A DNA stretch of 32,402 nucleotides from positions 1-32,402 of the forward strand of contig JAHELU010000023.1 in the NCBI GenBank assembly GCA_024644005.1, in the 5' to 3' direction. The translations under genes were made by a program, and so were the position numbers. Positions within the stretch are counted from its first letter, which is position 1; each line of letters begins with the position of its first letter. Of this stretch, positions 7,619 through 15,041 are shown piece by piece. The stretch is from Acidimicrobiales bacterium (GTDB lineage: Bacteria; Actinomycetota; Acidimicrobiia; Acidimicrobiales; SZUA-35). The notes beneath the pieces are model-generated. The model was not told the origin of the DNA and made no database searches. It worked only from the letters and a program-made list of their open reading frames with translations.

Positions 7619-8692
7619 TCAACCGACGTAGGGGAGCAGCTCGGTTCCCACCGTCTCCAACACCTCGAACCGAGGGTCGAACGGCGGGAGGATCATCACC
7701 TGGTCGAGGCCGGCGTCGTCGAGGGCTCGGAGCCGCTCGATCAGCTGTTCGCGGGTGCCGACCAGGCACGACCCCTCGATCAGCTCCTTGGTCAGGAACC
7801 GCCGCTCCTCAGGCAGGACCCAGCAGTTGTGCCCGGCGTGGACCCGCTGGTGACGGCGCTGCGGGTCCACCTGCTCGACCACCTGCCGGTACTCGTCCCA
7901 GATCTCGGCCACCGGGCCGGACGGAGCTCGACCATAGTTCCGGTACTGGTCGTAGCTGTAGTGCAGCGAGGCCATGGCGAACGCCCCGCACAGGTCCTTC
8001 ACCCGCTCGGAGTCCGTTGCCTCGCCGGGTTCCAGCACCACGATGGTGGTCAGGCTGCAGGTCAGGTAGCGGGCGCGGTCCATGGTTCCGCCCTGATCTG
8101 CCGCACCCCGCTCGATGGCGGTCCAGACGCGTTCCATGAACGACGGGTCGGGCGGGATCGAGAGGACGGCACCGTCGCCGTGCTTGCCGGCCAGTCCCAG
8201 CGATCGGGGGCCGAAGCCCGAGACGTACAGCGGTATCGGATGCTCGAAGTCGACGAATCCCCGGTCGGCCATGATGTGACGGATCGGCGAGGACCTGCCC
8301 CGCCACTCGAACTCGACCTCCTGGCCGGACAGCAGCGGGCGGATCGTGGTCAGGTAGCGGTCGAACTCGTCGATCCGCATCGGTTTGTGACCCATGATCC
8401 GCATCGCCGTGTTGCCGGTGCCGATGCCGAGGAACGTCCGGCCGGGGGCCAGCCGGTTGATCGTGGCGATGCTGGCGGCCGTCACCGGGGCAGGGCGGGT
8501 GGCGGCCACCGCCACCCCGGTCCCCAGCCGGATGGAGGAGGTTCGGGTGGCGGCCAGCGCGAGGCAGGCGTAGGGATCGCTCCAGATCATGTGGCTGTCG
8601 GCCAGCCAGGCGTGGCTGAAGCCGAGCTCCTCCGCCCTGACGACGTAGTCGATGTCGTCGATCTTCGACGCGACGCAGATCCCGAGGTCCAT
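7619..8692 (-). CDS. LLM-class (luciferase-like) flavin/F420-dependent oxidoreductase
   Basis: A 357-residue TIM-barrel protein of the bacterial luciferase-like superfamily. The start MDLGICVASKIDDIDYVVRA, the segment GFSHAWLADSHMIWSDPYACLALAAT, SIRLGTGVAVAATRPAPVTAASIATINRL and GRTFLGIGTGN are the standard N-terminal strands of F420-dependent members. PLYVSGFGPRSLGLAGKHGDG is the cofactor-side strand common to them. Use of F420 rather than FMN is inferred from the lineage and these motifs. The ATG at 8692 follows TAGTGT by 6 nt, so the mRNA may be leaderless. It is divergent from an AraC-type regulator, which could control it. The substrate is unknown. Confidence 0.9.
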   Translation of the reverse strand: MDLGICVASKIDDIDYVVRAEELGFSHAWLADSHMIWSDPYACLALAATRTSSIRLGTGVAVAATRPAPVTAASIATINRLAPGRTFLGIGTGNTAMRIMGHKPMRIDEFDRYLTTIRPLLSGQEVEFEWRGRSSPIRHIMADRGFVDFEHPIPLYVSGFGPRSLGLAGKHGDGAVLSIPPDPSFMERVWTAIERGAADQGGTMDRARYLTCSLTTIVVLEPGEATDSERVKDLCGAFAMASLHYSYDQYRNYGRAPSGPVAEIWDEYRQVVEQVDPQRRHQRVHAGHNCWVLPEERRFLTKELIEGSCLVGTREQLIERLRALDDAGLDQVMILPPFDPRFEVLETVGTELLPYVG

Positions 8693-8698
8693 CCGGTG

Positions 8699-8704
8699 AC
8701 ACTA
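8699..8704 (-). promoter_or_regulatory. -10 element of a predicted leaderless promoter (LLM oxidoreductase)
   Basis: TAGTGT on the minus strand, 6 nt before the ATG at 8692. The rest of the 155-bp divergent gap holds plus-strand TACACT (8786-8791) and TACGAT (8812-8817), candidates for the AraC gene promoter. Confidence 0.45.
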
Positions 8705-8847
8705 CAGTCGGCGCCCCCGGTAGCGGTACCGGAGCTCGTCCCTGGCCGGCAGGTCCGAGTTCGTTGGCGTTCGACGGCCCGTCGCTACACTCCGGCCGCA
8801 GACCGACCTGATACGATGCACGCCCCGCCAGGAGAAGCCGCCGCCTC

Positions 8848-9741
8848 GTGAGTGATGGGAATCCGCAGCCGGGCCTCACCGACGAGGCCGGCGACAGAGC
8901 CGTCCCTGCGGTGTCCGTCGCGACCACGGACGCGCTTCGCCTGGATCCTGACTGGTGTGACCGGGTCGAACGGGCCAGCACCCATGTCCTCATCCACCCC
9001 GGTCAGGGCCGGGGTCGTCACATGGTCGACTTCCGGTGGCACCCGGTTGCTCCACACCACGTCGTCCACATCCAGCCCGGCCAGGTCCACCGGTGGGATC
9101 CGGCCGGAGGTTTCACGGCTGCCGTCATCCTCGTCCGCCCGGACGCCTGTCCGATCGGCTTGTTCGAGCCGGCCGATCCGCACCCCCTGGTGGCTCTCGA
9201 GGGCGCAGCTACGGTCGTAGCGGCCGTGGCCGCCGACCTGGTGGCCGAGCAGGCTCGGCCCGATCCGAACCCGGCGGTCATGGCGGCCGGGGCGACGCTG
9301 ATCCTCCACCACGTGGCGCAGGCGGCCAGGCGGGCGAGCACCATCGCCACCGATCGGGCCGACCTGCTGCGAGCCTTCCGCTCGGAGGTCGAGGGATCGT
9401 TCGCCACCACGAGATCGGTCTCGCACTACGCCAGAGCCATCGGCACGTCGCCGAAGACGCTGAGCCGGGCGACCGGCAGCCTGACCGGTCGATCGCCGAA
9501 GGAGCTCATCGATCGCCGGGTCATCCTGGAGGCTCAGCGCCTGCTCTCACACACCACCGAGTCCGTGTCGTCGATCGCAGCGGCCCTCGGCTTCAGCGAA
9601 GCCACCAACTTCACGAAGTTCTTCGTCCGTCACACCGGGACCAGCCCGCTGGAGTTCCGGGTCGTCGGCTCGGAGGTCGAGCCGGACGGGGATCAGCGCC
9701 CGGCCAACGAGCGCTCCACCGCTCGTTCGCCGCTCATGTAG
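8848..9741 (+). CDS. AraC family transcriptional regulator
   Basis: A 297-residue regulator. The N-terminal ~190 residues form a cupin-like sensing domain (VDFRWHPVAPHHVVHIQPGQVHRW is the beta-rich core). The C-terminal ~100 residues are a two-helix-turn-helix AraC DNA-binding domain: YARAIGTSPKTLSRATGSLTGRSPKELIDRRVILEAQRLLSHT, then SVSSIAAALGFSEATNFTKFFVRHTGTSPLEFR. The GTG start lies 12 nt after AGGAGA (8830-8835). It is divergent from the luciferase-like gene, its most likely target. Its 3' end overlaps the convergent flavoprotein gene by 49 bp, so the last 16 residues are antisense-constrained. The effector is unknown. Confidence 0.92.
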   Translation: MSDGNPQPGLTDEAGDRAVPAVSVATTDALRLDPDWCDRVERASTHVLIHPGQGRGRHMVDFRWHPVAPHHVVHIQPGQVHRWDPAGGFTAAVILVRPDACPIGLFEPADPHPLVALEGAATVVAAVAADLVAEQARPDPNPAVMAAGATLILHHVAQAARRASTIATDRADLLRAFRSEVEGSFATTRSVSHYARAIGTSPKTLSRATGSLTGRSPKELIDRRVILEAQRLLSHTTESVSSIAAALGFSEATNFTKFFVRHTGTSPLEFRVVGSEVEPDGDQRPANERSTARSPLM

Positions 9742-10994
9742 GACTCGTCGGTCCAGATGTAGGCCCAGTCCCCGTATCGGCCGCAGTACTCGATGCCGAT
9801 GTCAGCGAGGTAGCCGTGGACGATCTCGGTGCAGGGGCCGGCGTCCAGATCGAAGATGACGTTGGCGTAGGGGATGTAGCGGGCTTCCTCGACGAGATAC
9901 GTGTCGTCCTCCCGCAGGATGCCCATCGCGATGAGCTCTCGCCGGACCGGCTCGATCTCCTCCTCCGGTCGGTGGTCGAGCGGCTTGTACTTGTCGGAGT
10001 AGTAGACCTCCACCTGCACGGCGCCATGTCCCGGCGGCACCGTGCTCGAGCTGAACATGTGGGGGAAGCTCATCCGGACGCTGCGGATGTCCTCGTCGTA
10101 GACGTACCGCCAGTGGCAGGGTGACAGGTCGTCCCGGTCGATCCCGAAGTTGACGACGACGCACTGGGAGCACGAGAGCCGGCCTGCCGCGTCCACGACA
10201 TCCGGTGGAGCCGGCAGCATCTTGATCAGCTCGGGGAGTGGGACCGAGCTGATCAGGCAGTCGTAGCGCTCGATCGTCCCGTTGCCGAACCGGACGGTGG
10301 ACTGCTCGGGATCGATTGCCACCGCCTCGTGGCCGAGGTGTAGCTCGGTGCCGGCGTGGAAGGCCTTGAGGTACTCGGCGAAGCCGTTTCGTTTCGGATA
10401 GCGGAACGTGTCGACATAGTGCTGCTTGCCTGGGGACGGGGCTAGCGCTCCCCGGAGGATCTCTCCGAGGTCGGCCCGGTAGAGGCGAGGCCCGAGCCAG
10501 GACGTGTTCATCAGCGTCGGGTCGACCGTGTGGTACTTGCGCCCATAGGCCGATGGGAAGTTGTCCGCGAACGTCTGGCCGTAGGCGGTCAGCAGCCAGT
10601 CGTAGTAGTTGGCGAAGTGGTCCGGGGTCGGCTTCGCGCTGACGTCGACGAAGTCCTCGATGATCCTGGCCACGAGCTCGGTCGGCAGGCCGTGGAGGTT
10701 GGCGATGGCCGGATGCACCACCCAGTGACCCTGGTACCAGTTGTCGACGTCGGCCCGCAGGATCTCGTACTGGCCGTCGACGGCGTCGGAGAACACCTGC
10801 TGCATGCGCTCGACGCTGGTGAAGGAGATGTGGGGGCCGTCGTCGAACAGGAAGCCGTTGTTCTCGAAGGTGGCGGTGTGGCCACCGGGGAACGGGTTCT
10901 TGTCGAACAGCCGGGGGGTGATGCCCTCGGCCAGGAGCCGATCGGTGGCTCCCCACGCCGCCATCCCCGAGCCGAGAATGATCGTACCGGTCAT
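9693..10994 (-). CDS. FAD-dependent protein of the amine-oxidase / UDP-galactopyranose mutase-like group
   Basis: A 433-residue flavoprotein. The N-terminus has a dinucleotide-binding motif (TIILGSGMAAWGATDRLLAEG), followed by the second FAD motif NPFPGGHTATFENNGFLFDDGPHISF, typical of the protoporphyrinogen oxidase / UDP-galactopyranose mutase-like clan. A late segment (GIEYCGRYGDWAYIWTDESYMSGERAVE) resembles the C-terminal FAD-binding strand plus helix. The ATG at 10994 follows a GAGGAG sequence and overlaps the stop of the upstream epimerase gene as ATGA (10991-10994), so the two are coupled. That pairing suggests a step in nucleotide-sugar or glycan metabolism, but a mutase activity is not shown. 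Longer upstream starts are rejected because of the overlap. Confidence 0.85.
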   Translation of the reverse strand: MTGTIILGSGMAAWGATDRLLAEGITPRLFDKNPFPGGHTATFENNGFLFDDGPHISFTSVERMQQVFSDAVDGQYEILRADVDNWYQGHWVVHPAIANLHGLPTELVARIIEDFVDVSAKPTPDHFANYYDWLLTAYGQTFADNFPSAYGRKYHTVDPTLMNTSWLGPRLYRADLGEILRGALAPSPGKQHYVDTFRYPKRNGFAEYLKAFHAGTELHLGHEAVAIDPEQSTVRFGNGTIERYDCLISSVPLPELIKMLPAPPDVVDAAGRLSCSQCVVVNFGIDRDDLSPCHWRYVYDEDIRSVRMSFPHMFSSSTVPPGHGAVQVEVYYSDKYKPLDHRPEEEIEPVRRELIAMGILREDDTYLVEEARYIPYANVIFDLDAGPCTEIVHGYLADIGIEYCGRYGDWAYIWTDESYMSGERAVERSLAGR

Positions 10995-11935
10995 CGTCGC
11001 TCCTCTCCTGATCGTACCTCGCCGGTCGACCGGCCGAGCCACCAGTCCGTCGTGTCGGCCAGGCCCCGCTCGAGGCTGATCCTCGGTTTCCAGTCGGTGT
11101 GCGTCGTCAGCCGCTCGATGTCGGCCACGATCTCCGCCGCCGTGTCGGCTCCTTCCGGTCTGGCCCCGAACCTGAGCAGCTCGGGACGACCGGCGATCCG
11201 GCCGAGCCGCTCGGCAATCGACCGCACCTCGACCGCCTCGCCGGCGCCGATGTTGAACGGCCCGGTGGCATCGGAGCGCAGCAGCGCCAGCAGGGCGGCG
11301 GCCACGTCCCGTGCGTCGAGGTAGTCACGCCGCTGCCGACCCTCGGTCAGCTCGATCGGTTGGCCACGGTCCAGCGCCAGGATGATGGACGGGACGAGCC
11401 GGTCCGGCTGCTCGTGGGCCCCGTAGCAGAAGAAGGGCCTGGCCACTGCGGTCGACAGGTCGACGGCGAGCGCCTCGGTGAGCGCCGACAGCTGGGCCTT
11501 GGCCCGACCGTATGCGGTGTCGGGCCGCAGCACCTGGCTCTCGACCCGCACCCCGGACCGAGCGTTGCCGTACTCGATACAGGAGCCGAGCTGGACCAGT
11601 CGCTGCCCGCCGCTGGCCCGGAAGGCGCGGAAGAGCCGCTTCGAGGCCTCGACCCAGCGGGCGTTCTCGGGGGACCGGTACCGATCCCGGTGCTCCGGTC
11701 CCAGCCAGGCCAGATGGCAGAGATGGGTCGGGGCGACCCGTTCCATGAGGGCGTCGACGGCACCGCCGTCGAACAGATCGAGCTGGTGGCTGGTCACCTG
11801 TGGGCCGAGGTCGACGGGAGACCGGACGGCGACGTGGAGCTCGCCGGCTCCGTCGGTCCCGACGTCGCAGTGGCCGAGCAGGTCGACGAGGTTGGAGCCC
11901 AGGAATCCGGTGGCACCGGTCAACAGCAGTCTCAA
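10991..11935 (-). CDS. NAD(P)-dependent epimerase/dehydratase (extended SDR)
   Basis: A 314-residue extended short-chain dehydrogenase. The NAD-binding motif is G7-A-T-G10-F-L-G13. The catalytic residues are S118 (LGSCIEYG), Y142 and K146 (TAYGRAK). PFFCYGAHEQPDRLVPSIILALDRGQPIELTEGRQRRDYLDARDVAAALLALL is the usual nucleotide-sugar epimerase region. The start is a TTG at 11935, chosen because TAGAGT ends 8 nt upstream in the window's leaderless pattern and because the Rossmann motif then begins at the normal distance from Met1; longer starts add unrelated residues. It overlaps the downstream flavoprotein gene by 4 nt. Probable function is interconversion of an NDP-sugar; the sugar is unknown. 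Confidence 0.88.
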   Translation of the reverse strand: MRLLLTGATGFLGSNLVDLLGHCDVGTDGAGELHVAVRSPVDLGPQVTSHQLDLFDGGAVDALMERVAPTHLCHLAWLGPEHRDRYRSPENARWVEASKRLFRAFRASGGQRLVQLGSCIEYGNARSGVRVESQVLRPDTAYGRAKAQLSALTEALAVDLSTAVARPFFCYGAHEQPDRLVPSIILALDRGQPIELTEGRQRRDYLDARDVAAALLALLRSDATGPFNIGAGEAVEVRSIAERLGRIAGRPELLRFGARPEGADTAAEIVADIERLTTHTDWKPRISLERGLADTTDWWLGRSTGEVRSGEERR

Positions 11936-11943
11936 GGGTCCGT

Positions 11944-11949
11944 ACTCTA
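11944..11949 (-). promoter_or_regulatory. -10 element of a predicted leaderless promoter (SDR gene, TTG start)
   Basis: TAGAGT on the minus strand, 8 nt before the TTG at 11935. It supports a TTG-initiated leaderless mRNA for the epimerase and flavoprotein pair. Confidence 0.45.
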
Positions 11950-11979
11950 CCGTCGTCGCCGCCGCGGATCCGGGCCAGA

Positions 11980-12798
11980 TCAGGGGTCGAGCTGGCGGAC
12001 CAGGAGCCTGGTACCGAGGTTCTTCTCCGGTGGGAGCTCGTAGCCACCGGGGATCGGTCGCAGGTCCGGCACCGAACCGGGGTGCGCCACCGACAGCTCG
12101 ACCTGGAGGAGCCTGCCGGGGCGGTCGCCGAGCCAGTGCCGGGGACCGGCTGCGGTCGGGCTGAGCAGCTTCACCGTCCACGGGCCGGACCGCAGCACGG
12201 CGGTGGGCCCGAGCGGGTGGCGCTGGCGCTCGACCTCGGTCATGGCCAGCACCCCGGTGAACAGCTTGACCGCGGCATCGAGGTCGGCGACGAGGTGGGT
12301 GACTGCGTCGATGGTGGTCGTCTCACCCTGATCGGTCGGGGGCAGCGGCGGCGGGTCCTGCCAGCCACTCTCACCACCGGGCTGAGCCAGCTGGATCACG
12401 ATCCCGTGGCTCTGCTTGGGGTGGAGGAACGCCTCCTTCCAGTCGGGATCGCCGAGGTTCTCGTTGACGACGTCGTAGCCGGCGATCCTGGCCTCGTCCA
12501 TGACCGCTTCGATGTCGCCCACCTTGAACGTGAAGTGATGTGGCCCCGGGCCGTTCCGGTGGAGGAAGCGCTCGATGAACTCGCTGCCGGTGTCGGGGTA
12601 CGGCTCGACGAACTCGAGCTTCGTGCCGCCCGAGAACTCGACCTGGCAGAAGTAGAAGGGGTCGACGCCGGCCTCGGTCGGCCCACCGAGCCAGCGGCCC
12701 CCGAGCTGGTAGCAGTAGCGAACGACCTGGTCCCAGGCCCGCCTGCTGGCCAGGGCCAGGTGGTCGAGCGTGGGGGCGGTCGTCCCGGGATCGGCCAT
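11980..12798 (-). CDS. Two-module VOC (glyoxalase/methylmalonyl-CoA epimerase-like) protein
   Basis: A 272-residue protein with two vicinal-oxygen-chelate halves. The first half reads LDHLALASRRAWDQVVRYCYQLGG, then VEFSGGTKLEFVEPYP and GPGPHHFTFKVGDIEAVMDEARIAGYDVV, ending HPKQSHGIVIQLAQ. The His and Glu positions fit the metal ligands of glyoxalase and methylmalonyl-CoA epimerase families. The second half (IDAVTHLVADLDAAVKLFTGVLAMTEVE) is shorter and more divergent. The ATG at 12798 follows TAGATT by 7 nt, matching the leaderless pattern. The upstream epoxide hydrolase gene ends 31 nt before it on the same strand. The activity (isomerase, dioxygenase or other) cannot be decided. Confidence 0.82.
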   Translation of the reverse strand: MADPGTTAPTLDHLALASRRAWDQVVRYCYQLGGRWLGGPTEAGVDPFYFCQVEFSGGTKLEFVEPYPDTGSEFIERFLHRNGPGPHHFTFKVGDIEAVMDEARIAGYDVVNENLGDPDWKEAFLHPKQSHGIVIQLAQPGGESGWQDPPPLPPTDQGETTTIDAVTHLVADLDAAVKLFTGVLAMTEVERQRHPLGPTAVLRSGPWTVKLLSPTAAGPRHWLGDRPGRLLQVELSVAHPGSVPDLRPIPGGYELPPEKNLGTRLLVRQLDP

Positions 12799-12805
12799 CC
12801 GCCAG

Positions 12806-12811
12806 AATCTA
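12806..12811 (-). promoter_or_regulatory. -10 element of a predicted leaderless promoter (VOC gene)
   Basis: TAGATT on the minus strand, 7 nt before the ATG at 12798. It lies in the short gap after the epoxide hydrolase stop, so the VOC gene may have its own promoter as well as read-through. Confidence 0.45.
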
Positions 12812-12828
12812 CCGGCCTGGAGCGGCGG

Positions 12829-13956
12829 TCAGCGGATGGTCCGGAAGAAGGCCCGCACGTCGTCGACGAACAGCTCCGGTTGCTCGAAGGCGGCGAAGTG
12901 GCCACCCCGGTCCATCTCGGTCCAGTGGCGCAGGTTCGGGTAGAGCGCCGCGCACCAGCGGGGCGACGACGGCAGGATCTCCTTGGGGAAGGCGGCCACG
13001 CCCGTCGGCACCGTGACCGGTTCGGAGCGGAATCGGCCGAAGCTCTCCCAGTAGAGCCGGGCCGAGGAGGTGGCGACGTTGTTCAACCAGTAGAGCATGA
13101 TGTTGTCGAGCATCTCGTCCCTGGAGAGGGCGTTCTCCGGGTGGCCATCGCAGTCGGTCCACGCCCAGAACTTCTCCAGGATCCACGCCGCCTGGCCGGC
13201 CGGCGAGTCGGCGAGGCCGTAGCCGAGGGTCTGGGGCCTCGTCGCCTGCTGTTTGGAGTAGCCGGAGTCCCACTCCTGGTAGTGGGCGAGCGCCGCCATC
13301 GCGGCGCGCTCCGCATCGGTCTCGGGGCTGTCGTCGGGCCCCGGTCGTCCCAGCGGCATGTTCAGGTGGATCCCGATGCAGCCACTGCCGTCGATCGAGC
13401 CGATCACGGTGGTGACCGCCGCCCCCCAGTCGCCGCCCTGGGCGACGAACCGCCGGTATCCCAGCTGGCCCATCAGTGCCACCCACGCGGACGCGACCCG
13501 CGCCACCCCCCAACCGGTCTCGGCCGGCTTGGCCGAGAATCCGTAGCCCGGCAGTGACGGGCAGATGACATCGAAGGCGTCCGCTGGATCGGCACCGTGG
13601 GAGCGGGGATCGGCCAGCGGCTCGATCACCTTGTGGAACTCGACGATCGACCCCGGCCACCCGTGGGTGATCAGGAGCGGGAGGGCGTCCGGTTCGGGGG
13701 AGCGGACGTGCACGTAGTGGATATCGAGACCGTCGACCGTCGTCGTGAACTGGTCGAACCGGTTCAGCGCCGTCTCCCTGGCCCGCCAGTCGTAGCCGTC
13801 CGCCCAGTACCGGCAGACCTCCTGGACGTAGCTCAGCGGGGCGCCCTGGCTCCAGTCGTCCACCGGTTCGGGGTCCGGCCACCGGGTCTGGTTCAACCGG
13901 CGGTCGAGATCATCGAGCGCTGCATCGGGCACGGCAATGACGAAGGGTTCGGCCAT
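12829..13956 (-). CDS. Epoxide hydrolase (microsomal EPHX1-like alpha/beta hydrolase)
   Basis: A 375-residue alpha/beta hydrolase. Residues ~1-110 form the epoxide hydrolase N-terminal domain (FVIAVPDAALDDLDRRLNQTRWPD ... DWSQGAPLSYVQEVCRYW), which separates this group from ordinary hydrolases. The oxyanion motif HGWPG is at 98-102, the nucleophile is D176 in QGGDWG, and the catalytic His is about H353 in RGGHFAAFEQPE. Expected reaction: hydrolysis of an epoxide to a diol through an ester intermediate on the Asp. The ATG at 13956 (MAEPFVIAVPD) is preferred to a TTG at 13992. The gene is divergent from the secreted protease gene. The physiological substrate is unknown; terpenoid, xenobiotic or lipid epoxides are all possible. 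Confidence 0.92.
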   Translation of the reverse strand: MAEPFVIAVPDAALDDLDRRLNQTRWPDPEPVDDWSQGAPLSYVQEVCRYWADGYDWRARETALNRFDQFTTTVDGLDIHYVHVRSPEPDALPLLITHGWPGSIVEFHKVIEPLADPRSHGADPADAFDVICPSLPGYGFSAKPAETGWGVARVASAWVALMGQLGYRRFVAQGGDWGAAVTTVIGSIDGSGCIGIHLNMPLGRPGPDDSPETDAERAAMAALAHYQEWDSGYSKQQATRPQTLGYGLADSPAGQAAWILEKFWAWTDCDGHPENALSRDEMLDNIMLYWLNNVATSSARLYWESFGRFRSEPVTVPTGVAAFPKEILPSSPRWCAALYPNLRHWTEMDRGGHFAAFEQPELFVDDVRAFFRTIR

Positions 13957-14077
13957 CCCGAGCACTGCAGCAGATCGCTGGACCGGCCTCAAGTCGGACG
14001 GTGGCCCTGATCGGGTCCGATGACCCAGCCCGCTGAGCGGCCCTACCCGGCGGCCTGACCGCCGAGGCGATCGTCGG

Positions 14078-14083
14078 TACTCT
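14078..14083 (+). promoter_or_regulatory. -10 element of a predicted leaderless promoter (secreted protease)
   Basis: TACTCT, 8 nt before the GTG at 14092. A CTGACC at 14055-14060, 17 nt upstream, is a reasonable -35 element. Confidence 0.5.
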
Positions 14084-14091
14084 CGGCTGCG

Positions 14092-14919
14092 GTGGTGGGC
14101 GCACGGGCGGGACGGGTCGGCATGCTGGTGCTGTGGCGGTTGCTGGCCGTGCTCGTCGTCTGTGCCGGGCTCTCCTGGGTGGCCGGGGCGGCCAGGGCGG
14201 AGCTCGTGAAGCGGTCGGCTGCGGTGGACCGCTCGCCGATGACCGAGATCGAGCGCACCGCCGCCACCGCGCTCGCAGCCCGATGGACGGTCCGGGTCTC
14301 ATCGACCGGCTGCGACAATCCGGTGGTCGGAAGCGGCTTCGTGCTCGACGGGCGGGAATCGGGGAGCCCGGTGTTCGAGAGCCCCGTGCTCGACAGAGCC
14401 GTGTTCGATCACCTGCTGGTGACCAACAGCCACATCGTCTCCGGTGCCGATTCGCTGTCGATCGACCACGGCGTCGCTCAGGGCCCCGCCCTGGCCGGGC
14501 CGTCGGAGCGAACGCGGCGGGAGCTGGTACCGGTGCTGCTCGACCGACCCACGGCCGATCTCGCCGTCGCACCGTGGTTCAACGGTGGTGGGCTGGCCGC
14601 CGCCGACCGGCCGCCCTCCGTCGGAGAACCGGTCGTCGTCGCCGGCTTCGGCGGGGGTGATCGGCTCTCGGTGACCCGGGCCCGGGTTCACGCCATCGTC
14701 GACGGCGGGCCCTACGGCAGCGAGGACCGGGTCCTGTTGCTCAATCGACCGTCGGCTCGGGGCGCATCGGGCGGCCCGGTGCTCGACCGGCGCGGCTCGG
14801 TGGTCGGGGTGGTCAGGGCCACGGAGACCACGATCGGGCTCACGGTGGCCGTCTCGCTCGCCGAACTGACCGAAGCAACGCGCTCCATGTCTATGAATGG
14901 TATCGAAACGCGCTGCTAA
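14092..14919 (+). CDS. Secreted or membrane-anchored trypsin-like serine protease
   Basis: A 275-residue S1-type protease. The N-terminus has a hydrophobic segment (MLVLWRLLAVLVVCAGLSWVAGAARA, about residues 11-36) that reads as a signal peptide or anchor. The catalytic triad is visible: H114 in TNSHIVSG, D156 in TADLAV and S226 in RGASGGPVLD. This is the layout of actinobacterial trypsin-like proteases such as MarP and related HtrA-type proteins; no PDZ domain follows. GTG at 14092 fits the leaderless promoter spacing. The last dozen codons (SMSMNGIETRC) lie in unusually AT-rich DNA, so the C-terminus may be recent. It is divergent from the epoxide hydrolase gene. Confidence 0.87.
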   Translation: MVGARAGRVGMLVLWRLLAVLVVCAGLSWVAGAARAELVKRSAAVDRSPMTEIERTAATALAARWTVRVSSTGCDNPVVGSGFVLDGRESGSPVFESPVLDRAVFDHLLVTNSHIVSGADSLSIDHGVAQGPALAGPSERTRRELVPVLLDRPTADLAVAPWFNGGGLAAADRPPSVGEPVVVAGFGGGDRLSVTRARVHAIVDGGPYGSEDRVLLLNRPSARGASGGPVLDRRGSVVGVVRATETTIGLTVAVSLAELTEATRSMSMNGIETRC

Positions 14920-14970
14920 TTGCTAAATACAGGACTAGGCAAATGTAGAATTTTGGCTAAATGAATCCGG
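14890..14970. other. AT-rich island with repeated GCTAA at the end of the protease gene
   Basis: A stretch of visibly lower GC content than anything around it, spanning the last protease codons and the start of the intergenic region. GCTAA occurs three times (near 14915, 14922 and 14956), and TAGAAT at 14946 looks like a -10 element. No stable hairpin was seen. It may be a promoter/regulator region for the 15042 gene or a remnant of inserted DNA. Confidence 0.4.
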
Positions 14971-15041
14971 AGCATGGCCGGCGGCTGATGTAGAGTCGTC
15001 GTATCCGTCGCACTGCTCTCTCGTCCCAGCCGACCGACACC

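Noticed and set aside
8816-8851. Eleven-codon leader ORF before the AraC gene (MHAPPGEAAAS, GTGA overlap)
   Set aside because: Its ATG lies inside the likely -10 box TACGAT (8812-8817), so it would not be on the transcript.
11800-13557. 585-residue plus-strand open frame across SDR, VOC and epoxide hydrolase genes
   Set aside because: It is antisense to three genes with clear family motifs; long shadow frames are common at this GC content.
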